Assembly: GCF_946478835.1 (NCBI RefSeq) | Contig: NZ_CAMLDV010000118.1 | Location: 1 to 11,165, forward strand | DNA from: an uncultured Bdellovibrio sp. | GTDB lineage: Bacteria > Bdellovibrionota > Bdellovibrionia > Bdellovibrionales > Bdellovibrionaceae | Reading direction: 5' to 3' | DNA length: 11,165 nucleotides | Part shown: in pieces, positions 1 to 6,616 of the stretch | How positions within the stretch are numbered: the first letter of the stretch is position 1 | How the letters are laid out: each line of letters starts with the position of its first letter | Program-made: the position numbers and the translations under genes | Notes under the pieces: generated by a model | What the model saw: the letters and a program-made list of their open reading frames with translations, nothing else | Database searches by the model: none | What the model was told of the DNA's origin: nothing

Positions 1-689
1 GAACCTTGTTCCTTGACGAAATCGGTGAGCTTCGTCCGGATATGCAGGTGAAACTTCTTCGTGTGCTTCAAGAAAGAAAGTTCACTCCTGTCGGCGGGAC
101 TCGTGAAGTGAAAACCACAACACGCATTATCGCAGCGACAAATCGCAACTTAGAAAAAATGATGGAAGAAGGAACTTTCCGCGAAGATTTATTCTATCGT
201 CTGAATGTGATGCCGATCTTCTTGCCACCTCTTCGTGAGCGCTATGACGATATCGAGCCTTTGATTCAAAACTTTATTAAGAAGTTTTCAAAGCAACATG
301 GTCGTGTCATTAATGGCGTCACTCCAGACGCTTTGGATCTTCTGAAGTCTTATCGCTGGCCGGGAAATATTCGTGAACTTGAGAACGTGATTGAGCGCGC
401 GTTCATTGTTGAAAACTCTCACTCGATCACAGCGGATTCTTTGCCGGAGTCTATCAAGCTTGCTCCAAAAGAGAACGGTGATAAAACCGCGAACGTTGGA
501 TACTCGGGTCCTTTGGATTTTGATGCATTTAAAGAAGAGATGGAAAAGGAATTTATTATCAGCGCTTTGAAAGCCAACAACGGACGTATCAATCAAACGG
601 TGGCTCAGGCCAATATTCCTAAGAACACACTTCTGCGTAAAATCCGTAAGTACGGAATCAACGTGAAGGAATTCACTAGCGAGGAATAG
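1..689 (+). CDS. Sigma-54-dependent transcriptional activator (NtrC family), 3' part
   Basis: The 5' end lies outside the window; the frame is open from the first bases. These encode the Walker B element of a sigma-54 AAA+ domain (TLFLDEIGEL), so the Walker A and GAFTGA loop are upstream and unseen. Later AAA+ motifs follow: AATNRNLE, an FREDLFYRLNVMPIFLPPLRER segment typical of the sensor I region, and sensor II WPGNIRELENVIERA. A linker leads to a Fis-type helix-turn-helix at the C-terminus (NGRINQTVAQANIPKNTLL to KIRKYGI). The family hydrolyses ATP to remodel RNA polymerase holding sigma-54 and binds enhancer sites with the Fis domain. Whether it has an N-terminal receiver, making it a two-component regulator, cannot be seen. 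The stop codon TAG sits in the loop of an intrinsic terminator. Family assignment is very secure; target genes are unknown. Confidence 0.95.
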   Translation, partial: TLFLDEIGELRPDMQVKLLRVLQERKFTPVGGTREVKTTTRIIAATNRNLEKMMEEGTFREDLFYRLNVMPIFLPPLRERYDDIEPLIQNFIKKFSKQHGRVINGVTPDALDLLKSYRWPGNIRELENVIERAFIVENSHSITADSLPESIKLAPKENGDKTANVGYSGPLDFDAFKEEMEKEFIISALKANNGRINQTVAQANIPKNTLLRKIRKYGINVKEFTSEE

Positions 690-704
690 TCCTCGCTTTG
701 TTTT
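678..704 (+). terminator. Intrinsic terminator overlapping the stop of the sigma-54 activator gene
   Basis: A perfect 8-bp stem, AGCGAGGA (678-685) with TCCTCGCT (690-697), encloses the 4-nt loop ATAG and is followed by TTTGTTTT (697-704). The loop holds the TAG stop codon of the activator gene (687-689). This is a canonical Rho-independent shape on the + strand; the opposite strand has no T-tract. The T-tract runs directly into the AAGGA ribosome site of the next gene. Confidence 0.8.
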
Positions 705-713
705 AAGGACTTC

Positions 714-1406
714 ATGAAAAAGATCCCTAAGAAATATCAACCCAAAGGCTTTGAAATTCTCCATGAGGATTTAGATGTCATCGTAGGAAACAAAGCTCCT
801 GGCATGCTCACCGTGGCTGCGAAGTGGGAAAGGGATTTCACCGTTCATGGAGTTTTGAATCAGTACATTCGTAAAGGCAATCCCCGTTCTACAAAATGCG
901 TTTACGTGGTTCACCGTCTTGACCAAGCGACTTCCGGAGTTTTGATTTTTGCAAAGACTGAAGAAGTTCAGCAGTACTTAAAGAACAATTGGAAAGAAAC
1001 GAAGAAAACCTACTATGCCATCGTTCATGGTCACATGGCGAAAAAATCAGGCACAATTCAAAGTTATCTGACGGAAGATGAAGATTACGTGGTTCACTCC
1101 AGCAAAACCTCCGATGACGGAAAATTGGCGATCACGGAATATGAAGTCTTAAAAGAGACTGATAAGTTCAGTCTGGTGAAAGTGAACTTGGTGACCGGCA
1201 AAAAGAATCAAATCCGTGTTCACTTTTCTGGTGAAGGACATCCTCTTGTTGGCGACAGCAAATACGGCAAACCTTCGACGAACTTTAAAGATTTAAGACT
1301 GCATTCTGCGGAACTTGAATTCACGCATCCACATTCTAAAAAGCGCATTAGCATTAAGGCCCCTGTGCCTGCATACTTCCGCACTCTGATCGATTACGAA
1401 TACTAA
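714..1406 (+). CDS. RluA-family pseudouridine synthase (no S4 domain)
   Basis: This 230-aa protein isomerises uridine to pseudouridine in a structured RNA, probably rRNA or tRNA. The RluA signature HRLDQATSG is at residues 67-75, with the catalytic Asp at position 70. The N-terminal family motif is present in modified form (ILHEDLDVIVGNKAPGMLTV, where VNKPAG is usual). The C-terminal motifs VTGKKNQIRVHFSGEGHPLVGD and LRLHSAELEFTHP are typical. There is no N-terminal S4 RNA-binding domain, and the length fits the short RluA subgroup; the target uridine cannot be named. The start ATG is preceded by TTTTAAGGAC, giving an AAGGA ribosome site about 6 nt upstream. The gene begins 10 nt after a terminator, so it needs its own promoter inside the previous gene or terminator read-through. 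Its stop lies one base from the end of the convergent glycosyltransferase gene. Confidence 0.93.
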   Translation: MKKIPKKYQPKGFEILHEDLDVIVGNKAPGMLTVAAKWERDFTVHGVLNQYIRKGNPRSTKCVYVVHRLDQATSGVLIFAKTEEVQQYLKNNWKETKKTYYAIVHGHMAKKSGTIQSYLTEDEDYVVHSSKTSDDGKLAITEYEVLKETDKFSLVKVNLVTGKKNQIRVHFSGEGHPLVGDSKYGKPSTNFKDLRLHSAELEFTHPHSKKRISIKAPVPAYFRTLIDYEY

Positions 1407-1407
1407 C

Positions 1408-2499
1408 TTACTTAAGAATAAATCCAGCGGTGCGAAGAACTTCTTCAGCAGAAATGCTCTTCATACACTCGTGAGTTTTAATAGGACACACTTTGTGGCC
1501 GTGCTTGCCACAAGGACGGCATTTAAGACCTTCTCTTTGCACGACGTAACTTTCAGCGGACCACGGACGATAACCAAATTCTAGAATTGTTGGACCAAAT
1601 ACAGCGATGAGCGGCGTTTCGCAAACAGCCGCTAAGTGTGTTGAAGCACTGTCGTTGCCAATCAATAAAGCCGCTCTTGCAATCAATTGAGCTGATTCGA
1701 TGATCTTTGTTTTTCCAGCAAGAGACTGTGATCCTGGAATCTCGGAAGCGACTTTTTCAGCCAAAGCTTCTTCGCCAGGTCCGCCCATCACATAGATTTG
1801 AAAGCCTTTGGCTTGCAGAGCTTTACCTGTGCGAATAAATCCCTCTTCTGTCCATCGCTTTGTGGCCCATACGCTGCCAGGGAAAAGCAAGACGGCTCTC
1901 CCCTCTTCAAAGGCTTTAAGATCAAACTTTTGCTGAAGAGATCTGTAAATATCTTCTTGCTCTAAAACTTGATGACGAAGACTCATGGACGCCCACTTCG
2001 GTGGCGCTTGCAGTTTGCCTTGTGCATCCGGAGTATAGGGTTTGGCATCCGTCACGTATTGAGCAAGATCACTGGCCAAATTTGCATCTTCAGGCGCTAG
2101 AAGACTTAACTGTCTCATTGCATCCGGCAATTGCACATTGCGCTGAGTTCTTTTAGAGAAAACTAAAAAATTCCAAGCTTTTTGGAAACTGATTTTGTGT
2201 TTGGCTTTCACCTGCGCGCAGAAAAAAGCCGTGCGCAAAGATTGATGTGGAGAAATTAAATTATCAACTTCCACGTAACGAAGATGCTCCAGGATTTGAG
2301 CGTACGTTTCGGATTTACCTTTTTCGATTTCAAAGACTTGATCGACCAGATGAGTTTTAAGAAAAAAATCACCCAGACCTTTGCGACAGACTAATGCGAG
2401 CTTATGTTGAGGCCAAAGTTCCCGGCACTTCTTCAGAAGTGGAATGGAGAGCAGTAAGTCTCCCAGAAAGGCTGTTTGCACAACAAGATTCAAGGGCAT
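1408..2499 (-). CDS. Glycosyltransferase family 9 protein (ADP-heptose:LPS heptosyltransferase, WaaF-like)
   Basis: This 363-aa GT-B enzyme is predicted to add a heptose or similar sugar to the LPS inner core on the inner face of the cytoplasmic membrane. The N-terminal Rossmann motif is NLVVQTAFLGDLLLSIPLL; Asp14 matches the conserved, probably catalytic Asp of WaaC/WaaF. The donor-domain motifs are LLFPGSVWATKRW (204-216), GNDSASTHLA (281-290, Asp283 in the DSG-like position) and FGPT (301-304). A cysteine cluster near the end (C327, C330, C338, C345) is common in WaaF-type proteins. The ATG start is backed by AGAGG about 9 nt upstream and by the conserved N-terminus, so the 98-nt overlap with the upstream GT9 gene appears real and suggests translational coupling. 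The exact sugar and acceptor cannot be read from sequence. Confidence 0.9.
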   Translation of the reverse strand: MPLNLVVQTAFLGDLLLSIPLLKKCRELWPQHKLALVCRKGLGDFFLKTHLVDQVFEIEKGKSETYAQILEHLRYVEVDNLISPHQSLRTAFFCAQVKAKHKISFQKAWNFLVFSKRTQRNVQLPDAMRQLSLLAPEDANLASDLAQYVTDAKPYTPDAQGKLQAPPKWASMSLRHQVLEQEDIYRSLQQKFDLKAFEEGRAVLLFPGSVWATKRWTEEGFIRTGKALQAKGFQIYVMGGPGEEALAEKVASEIPGSQSLAGKTKIIESAQLIARAALLIGNDSASTHLAAVCETPLIAVFGPTILEFGYRPWSAESYVVQREGLKCRPCGKHGHKVCPIKTHECMKSISAEEVLRTAGFILK

Positions 2500-3583
2500 G
2501 AACGATTTCCTCTAACGAGACTTGATCGTAACACATAATGTTTTTTTCACAAGTCCTCTTCCAGCAAGGACTGCACGGGCTTTTTGTGAGGATCTTAAAT
2601 CCTCTGTCGTAAAGATCGATCTCGTGCGCACAAGTTGGACCAAACCAGGCGATCACTTGTTTTTGTTGAGAGATCGCCATGTGCATACCAAGACTGTCTC
2701 CGGTAATCACCACATCACATGCAGCAACACTGATGAGTCCGTCTCGCAATCCCGACTCTGTTTGTGATGAAATAACGGGCAAACCTTGCGCTATCAAGGC
2801 ATTGCGGTCCGTGTCTTCAGGGCCTCCCAAAAGCACAACCTCCGCTTTCGGAAAATCTTTAAGAATTCTTTCAATCATCATGCGATGATAGTCCACGGTG
2901 AGTTTCTTATACGGAATCACCGGACTGCAACCCGTGTTTAGACCGATGATCAATTCTTTATTTCTTTCACTGAGCCATTGATAGTGACGTAAAGTCGCCT
3001 CACGAGTTTCGTTCTCTGTCAGAGGCAACCAATAGTCGTCCCGCTGATAATCGCCAAGTTCTAATGCTTCAATCATCAGCTGCGTTTCAGGCTTTTCATT
3101 CTCAAAAAACTTTTTCTGATTATTAAGACCGAGCTCCCAGAGTTCTTCTGCTGCCGGAGTGGCGGGCACGATCGCGCCATTGCGAGGACTTGCTGTAAAA
3201 CCGAAAACTTGATCCACCGTTGTTCTTTTTAAAACTCCAACGGCTTTCAGAGATTTATCAATGACCAAGGCCACTTCAAATTCCAACGCTCCCAACTGAA
3301 GCAGATCCGCTTCAGCAGTCGTCAACACTCGGTCAATCGCGGGATGATTTTTTAGAAGATGATGAGCGGGAGCATCCGTCACCCATGTCACCATGGAGCG
3401 CGGGTATTTTCTTTTAATAGCTTTGAGCAAACTTGTACTCCGAACAACAGCCCCGAGAGCGCCCAGATGCACGATCAAAACAGACATCGTCGGCACATCC
3501 ATGCTTGCGCAGGAAGAGTCACACTTTTCACCTTTGTTGCAAGGTTTGTAACCTGAGAAATGTCTGCAGTCGGTAATGGCCAT
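2402..3583 (-). CDS. Glycosyltransferase family 9 protein with N-terminal four-cysteine motif
   Basis: A 393-aa GT9 relative. A short leader carries C6, C15, C21 and C25 (DCRHFSGYKPC, then two more Cys), resembling a small metal-binding knuckle. The Rossmann motif VLIVHLGALGAVVRSTSLL follows, where residue 45 is Ala at the place of the conserved family Asp. Donor-side motifs are kept: IGLNTGCSPVIPYKK, VVLLGGPEDTDRN, TGDSLGMHMA (Asp296) and WFGPT. A second Cys cluster (C337, C340, C345, C351) lies before the end. The last 32 residues are encoded in the region overlapping the downstream GT9 gene and look unlike the family. I chose ATG at 3583; an in-frame TTG at 3601 would add six residues, and neither start has a clear ribosome site. 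Role in LPS core assembly is inferred from family and partner gene; activity is uncertain because of Ala45. Confidence 0.83.
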   Translation of the reverse strand: MAITDCRHFSGYKPCNKGEKCDSSCASMDVPTMSVLIVHLGALGAVVRSTSLLKAIKRKYPRSMVTWVTDAPAHHLLKNHPAIDRVLTTAEADLLQLGALEFEVALVIDKSLKAVGVLKRTTVDQVFGFTASPRNGAIVPATPAAEELWELGLNNQKKFFENEKPETQLMIEALELGDYQRDDYWLPLTENETREATLRHYQWLSERNKELIIGLNTGCSPVIPYKKLTVDYHRMMIERILKDFPKAEVVLLGGPEDTDRNALIAQGLPVISSQTESGLRDGLISVAACDVVITGDSLGMHMAISQQKQVIAWFGPTCAHEIDLYDRGFKILTKSPCSPCWKRTCEKNIMCYDQVSLEEIVHALESCCANSLSGRLTALHSTSEEVPGTLAST

Positions 3584-3686
3584 AAGGCTATTGTATGACA
3601 AACCCTTACTTTTCCTGAGTCTAAGTTCCTCTTTCCCGACCTTGGTTCGGTAAGCTTAAGCCTGTTTTTTTCCGATAAGTTTTCGG
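3584..3686. promoter_or_regulatory. Divergent intergenic region between the GT9 pair and the cyclic-nucleotide-domain gene
   Basis: These 103 bases separate two divergent start codons and should hold promoters for both directions. I could not find a convincing -35/-10 pair for either gene. A TACAAT on the minus strand lies just before the GT9 start but lacks a good -35 partner. There is a T-run (3665-3671), and a weak 5-bp inverted repeat (TCCGA 3671-3675, TCGGA 3683-3687) touches the start codon of the + strand gene. Confidence 0.4.
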
Positions 3687-4820
3687 ATGAAGATCGAAAG
3701 CGAAAAGGTCCAGCTTCAAGGATTTCAAATGAGCCCCCAAGGTGACGGGGGAACTTTGACCATTTCGGAAACTCGAAAAAGTTTTCGTTTGAGCTCTCTT
3801 CAATATTCCTATCTGGATGTTCTTCGCAATTCCGGAAGCATTGAAGGGCTTGTGAAGTTTTTCCTGGGACAAGGATGGCTTGTCAGCTTTCGTGAACTCT
3901 ACAGTCTTTTGCAGTTCCTGGTCGTCGAAGGACTTATCGCCAATCCTACTTTTCGCGAGTATTTCAACAAGGCCGAGGCGCAAGAGATCAAATATCAAAA
4001 CTCCGCCTTTGATAAAAAAGTTCTGCATGGAACAAAAGTTCTTCCGCGTGACCTTCCCTTTTTTCGTTCTTTAGAACCGCAGCTTGCAAATTACCTTCTG
4101 CAAAAGGCCGAGCGCTTTCAAATTCCTGCGCAAATGCGTTTAACTCAATCAGGAATGCTGGATCGCGATTTGTATATTATCCTGCAAGGACAAGCCGCAA
4201 TTTATCGAGTGCTCGATGCCAAACGTCGCCAGATGGTTTCTGTTCTAGGAAGCGGATCTATTTTTGGTGAGCGTGGATTTTTATTAAATCAACCGCGCTC
4301 TGCCGACGTAATTACGACTTTGCCTTCCGAAGTTTTACGCATTCAACATTTGCCGGAGTTTGACCAGTTAATTAAATCTGAAAAAGCGCAAAGCCTGCAG
4401 CACCGCTTTTGGGTTTTACAGGCTCTGCAATCCTCCCCGTTTTTTAAAGGTCTTCCGACCGACAGCTTAGACAGCTTGATTTTCACGGGGAAACTTTGCC
4501 AGGCTCCGGCCCATCAAATGCTTTTTCAAGAAGGTCAACCGGGCAACACCTGTTATATCCTGATTCAAGGAAACGTGGTCATCAGTCAGCGCGGAAGAAA
4601 TATCAACGTGCTTGGGCAAGGCTCTGCCTTTGGCGAAATTTCGTTATTGATGAGTGGCGGACAAAGAACGGCCACGGTGACAACCCAACAAAACTCAGTC
4701 CTTTTAGAAATTCATCAAAATGATTTTTATCGCGTGCTTTCGCAAAATCTTCTTTTGGCGAAAGAGATCGAAACCCTCGCTGCCGAACGCCTAGCTAACG
4801 ACGCCAAAAGAAATCGGTAG
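3687..4820 (+). CDS. Tandem cyclic-nucleotide-binding domain protein with PqqD/winged-helix-like N-terminus
   Basis: A 377-aa soluble protein with two cNMP-binding (CAP effector-type) beta-barrels. Domain 1 spans about 125-235, with phosphate-binding cassette FGERGFLLNQPRSADV (Arg204). Domain 2 spans about 251-360, with FGEISLLMSGGQRTATV (Arg327). Both keep the FGE and R-(S/T)-A core that contacts the cyclic phosphate, so both could bind ligand. Residues about 35-90 (FRLSSLQYSYLDVLRNSGSI to LLQFLVVEGLIANPTF) look like a small winged-helix or PqqD-type module; this is a fold guess. There is no Crp-type C-terminal helix-turn-helix, kinase, channel or transmembrane segment, so it is not an ordinary CRP regulator. 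It may sense cAMP, cGMP or a cyclic dinucleotide and act on a partner. The ribosome site is weak (GATAAG about 7 nt upstream). The gene stops two bases from the convergent response regulator. Confidence 0.88.
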   Translation: MKIESEKVQLQGFQMSPQGDGGTLTISETRKSFRLSSLQYSYLDVLRNSGSIEGLVKFFLGQGWLVSFRELYSLLQFLVVEGLIANPTFREYFNKAEAQEIKYQNSAFDKKVLHGTKVLPRDLPFFRSLEPQLANYLLQKAERFQIPAQMRLTQSGMLDRDLYIILQGQAAIYRVLDAKRRQMVSVLGSGSIFGERGFLLNQPRSADVITTLPSEVLRIQHLPEFDQLIKSEKAQSLQHRFWVLQALQSSPFFKGLPTDSLDSLIFTGKLCQAPAHQMLFQEGQPGNTCYILIQGNVVISQRGRNINVLGQGSAFGEISLLMSGGQRTATVTTQQNSVLLEIHQNDFYRVLSQNLLLAKEIETLAAERLANDAKRNR

Positions 4821-4822
4821 GA

Positions 4823-5440
4823 TTAAATTAGCCCGTTCTTAGTCGCCCACACGCTGACTTCCACTGTACTGCTAAAACCCAGTTTCTCCATGATATTGGC
4901 TTTGTGGGTTTTGATCGTGTGATCTGTGCAGCCAAGAACATCGGCCACTTCTTTATTGGAGCGTCCGCTAGAAATAAGTCGAATCACTTCGATCTCTCTT
5001 GCTGTTAAAAGACTCTTGTAATTGGCTTCAATGATGTTCACAAAATTAGGGGAAAGATATCTTTTACCCGCACTGACCGTGTGCAAAGCCGCCTGCAAGT
5101 CGCTCAACTCCAACGCTTTACTCACAAGAGCGACAACACCGTTCTTCCAATAGAAATGCAAAATATGCGGGTCCGTCACTTGAGTGAAAACAAAAACTTT
5201 GGCGGGAGTAGTTCTTAGATATTCGAGAATCCGCAAACCATCAGAGGATTTCAAAGCATGATCCAAAAAAACCATGTCAGGCTTCAAAGCGGCAATTTGT
5301 GTAAGAGCAGAGGACTCGTTACCCGCCTCCCCTACGACATAAAACTTGTCAGAAAACTTTTCGATTTCAGCTCTCAGCGCGGCACGGGTGATTGCATGAT
5401 CGTCTACAATAAAAATACCAACTCGATGTTCACTACTCAT
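4823..5440 (-). CDS. NarL/FixJ-family response regulator (receiver plus LuxR-type HTH)
   Basis: This 205-aa protein has a receiver domain (about 7-125) with acidic residues D13/D14, phospho-acceptor D60 (MVFLDHALKSSDGL), T86 and K108. A LuxR-type DNA-binding domain (about 145-197) follows: LTAREIEVIRLISSGRSNKE to TIKTHKANIMEKLGFSS. All residues for phosphorelay are present, although the usual Pro after the acceptor Asp (D-x-x-M/L-P) is missing. No histidine kinase is in the window, so it is an orphan here. The ATG at 5440 fits the domain start, but no strong ribosome site precedes it; a predicted promoter and a palindrome lie directly upstream. It follows the lipid A operon on the same strand after 78 bases, and could be either read through from it or separately transcribed. 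Target genes are unknown. Confidence 0.92.
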   Translation of the reverse strand: MSSEHRVGIFIVDDHAITRAALRAEIEKFSDKFYVVGEAGNESSALTQIAALKPDMVFLDHALKSSDGLRILEYLRTTPAKVFVFTQVTDPHILHFYWKNGVVALVSKALELSDLQAALHTVSAGKRYLSPNFVNIIEANYKSLLTAREIEVIRLISSGRSNKEVADVLGCTDHTIKTHKANIMEKLGFSSTVEVSVWATKNGLI

Positions 5441-5442
5441 GA

Positions 5443-5455
5443 TGAGAAATTCTCA
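5443..5455. repeat. 13-bp palindrome at the response-regulator start
   Basis: TGAGAAATTCTCA is a perfect 6-1-6 inverted repeat, three bases from the response-regulator ATG. It covers the predicted -10 element. It could be an operator, or an RNA hairpin that covers the ribosome-binding region; which of these, if either, cannot be decided from one copy. Confidence 0.45.
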
Positions 5456-5477
5456 CGGTCAGAGGATTTTTAGTCAA
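5449..5477 (-). promoter_or_regulatory. Predicted sigma-70-type promoter of the response regulator
   Basis: On the minus strand TTGACT (5477-5472, five of six consensus bases) and GAGAAT (5454-5449, four of six) are separated by exactly 17 bases. Transcription would start about 2 nt before the ATG at 5440, giving a nearly leaderless mRNA, which fits the lack of a clear ribosome site. The -35 lies inside the right-to-left arm of a 9-bp inverted repeat, and the -10 lies inside a 13-bp palindrome. Confidence 0.45.
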
Positions 5478-5498
5478 AGAAAAACTACCTTCTTTGAC
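5473..5498. repeat. 9-bp inverted repeat between the lipid A operon and the response regulator
   Basis: GTCAAAGAA (5473-5481) and TTCTTTGAC (5490-5498) are perfect inverted copies around the 8-nt spacer AAACTACC. It is the only long hairpin after the last gene of the lipid A operon, but on neither strand is it followed by a T-run and its stem is A/T-rich. It is therefore a poor intrinsic terminator. It may be a regulator-binding site, since one arm contains the predicted -35 of the response-regulator promoter. Confidence 0.5.
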
Positions 5499-5518
5499 CT
5501 CCTCCATTTGGGTGAGAT

Positions 5519-6616
5519 TTATTGTTTGCCGGGATTGATAGAAACGACTTCTGAAACAAGTGTTCCGATTTTAATTTTCGATTCGATTCGCAAAATGTAT
5601 CTGCGATCGTCATCTGACAACCAGATAAAATTGTCACCGATGGGCTTGAACTTTCCTTTTAGAACAATATTTGGCTGAATAACAATGGCCTTCATGGGGC
5701 CAAGTTTTGTGTCTAAAATTTCGCGGCGAAGAGCCTTCCCGGAAAACACCAAATTTTCGTTATCGTTGCCCACTCGGAACGCAATTTCTTTACCTGGCTC
5801 CCACTGGAAATTTCTCATGTAGAAAGCAGCACTATAAACGTTTTGCGTGTAAGGCAAGATTTCCCACTGCTGCTTCTTTTCCTCTTCACCATGATCCTTG
5901 GTGACTTTCTTTTCCCAGAAAGTCGCGGTGTTCTTTTCAACATCAAAGAGCATCTTCGCTTCACGCAATTGACCTGACACTTTTACATGCAGTTGGAAAA
6001 CGCGGGGACCGAGGACTGCATAATCAACAAACGTTTCAACGCGGTCTACAACACTGTAAAAAGTCGAAAACAAAGAGCTTGTTCTGATTTCAATCGCAAA
6101 TGTGTAGGACTTGCGATTGTTCACCATTGAAAACGGTTCAACCTTTAAACGCAATTCTCCGGCAGACACTTTAAAATAATGAACGTCATGAACGACTTCT
6201 TCACCAACACGGAAAGGATCAACAACCGGACGACGTCCTTCAAAGCCCGCATCGTCTTCAATGTCGGGTTGGCGACGAGTCACCTCAGGCACTGCTTTTG
6301 GTTCTACTTTACCCTTAGATTTTTTTGCAGTTTTAGCAGGAGCTTTGGCCGCAGGCTTTGCTGTCTTTTCTGTTTTTTTGCTTACGGATTTCGCAGTCTC
6401 TTTTGCCGTAACAACAGGAGCCGGGGTTTCCGCCGGAGCAGGAGTTGTTCCCGCGGTTCCTTCAGCAGGTTCTGAAGGCTTTACGATTTTGACGGCCTCT
6501 TCAAACTCTTCGTTCTTCTTAAGCTGCTCTGCTTTTTCATATTTAAGGAATGATGTCGAGCAAGACACCAAAAATACTGCAAAGAAGAAAGTGCCAAGAA
6601 GAGTCGAGCGTTTCAC
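5519..6616 (-). CDS. DUF3108-type lipoprotein with Lys/Ala/Pro-rich linker
   Basis: With the GTG start at 6616 the protein has 365 residues. It opens with a lipoprotein signal (VKRS, a hydrophobic run, lipobox LVSC with Cys19), so it should be lipid-anchored in the cell envelope. A low-complexity linker rich in Lys, Ala, Pro and Thr (about 45-109) follows. The C-terminal domain (about 135-365) begins FRVGEEVVHDVHYFKVSAGELRLKVE, like the DUF3108 family, whose function I do not know; it looks rich in beta strands. The start is chosen because AAGGA lies 6 nt upstream and the GTG shares one base with the stop of the acyltransferase gene (TAGTG). A longer reading to 6652 would place 12 residues before the signal peptide. 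Being last in the lipid A operon suggests an envelope or LPS role, but this is inference. Confidence 0.8.
   Translation of the reverse strand: MKRSTLLGTFFFAVFLVSCSTSFLKYEKAEQLKKNEEFEEAVKIVKPSEPAEGTAGTTPAPAETPAPVVTAKETAKSVSKKTEKTAKPAAKAPAKTAKKSKGKVEPKAVPEVTRRQPDIEDDAGFEGRRPVVDPFRVGEEVVHDVHYFKVSAGELRLKVEPFSMVNNRKSYTFAIEIRTSSLFSTFYSVVDRVETFVDYAVLGPRVFQLHVKVSGQLREAKMLFDVEKNTATFWEKKVTKDHGEEEKKQQWEILPYTQNVYSAAFYMRNFQWEPGKEIAFRVGNDNENLVFSGKALRREILDTKLGPMKAIVIQPNIVLKGKFKPIGDNFIWLSDDDRRYILRIESKIKIGTLVSEVVSINPGKQ

Noticed and set aside
288..764. Minus-strand open frame (158 aa) opposite the sigma-54 activator
   Set aside because: It crosses a terminator and two real genes on the other strand and shows no family features.
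3589..3594. Possible -10 (TACAAT, minus strand) just before the GT9 start codon
   Set aside because: No acceptable -35 at 16-18 bases was found, so the element alone is not enough to call a promoter.
3621..4028. Minus-strand open frame (135 aa) opposite the start of the cyclic-nucleotide-domain gene
   Set aside because: No ribosome site or domain; the + strand reading gives a convincing protein with two cNMP domains.
5473..5498. Intrinsic terminator for the lipid A operon
   Set aside because: The 9-bp hairpin has an A/T-rich stem and no T-run on either strand; reported only as an inverted repeat.
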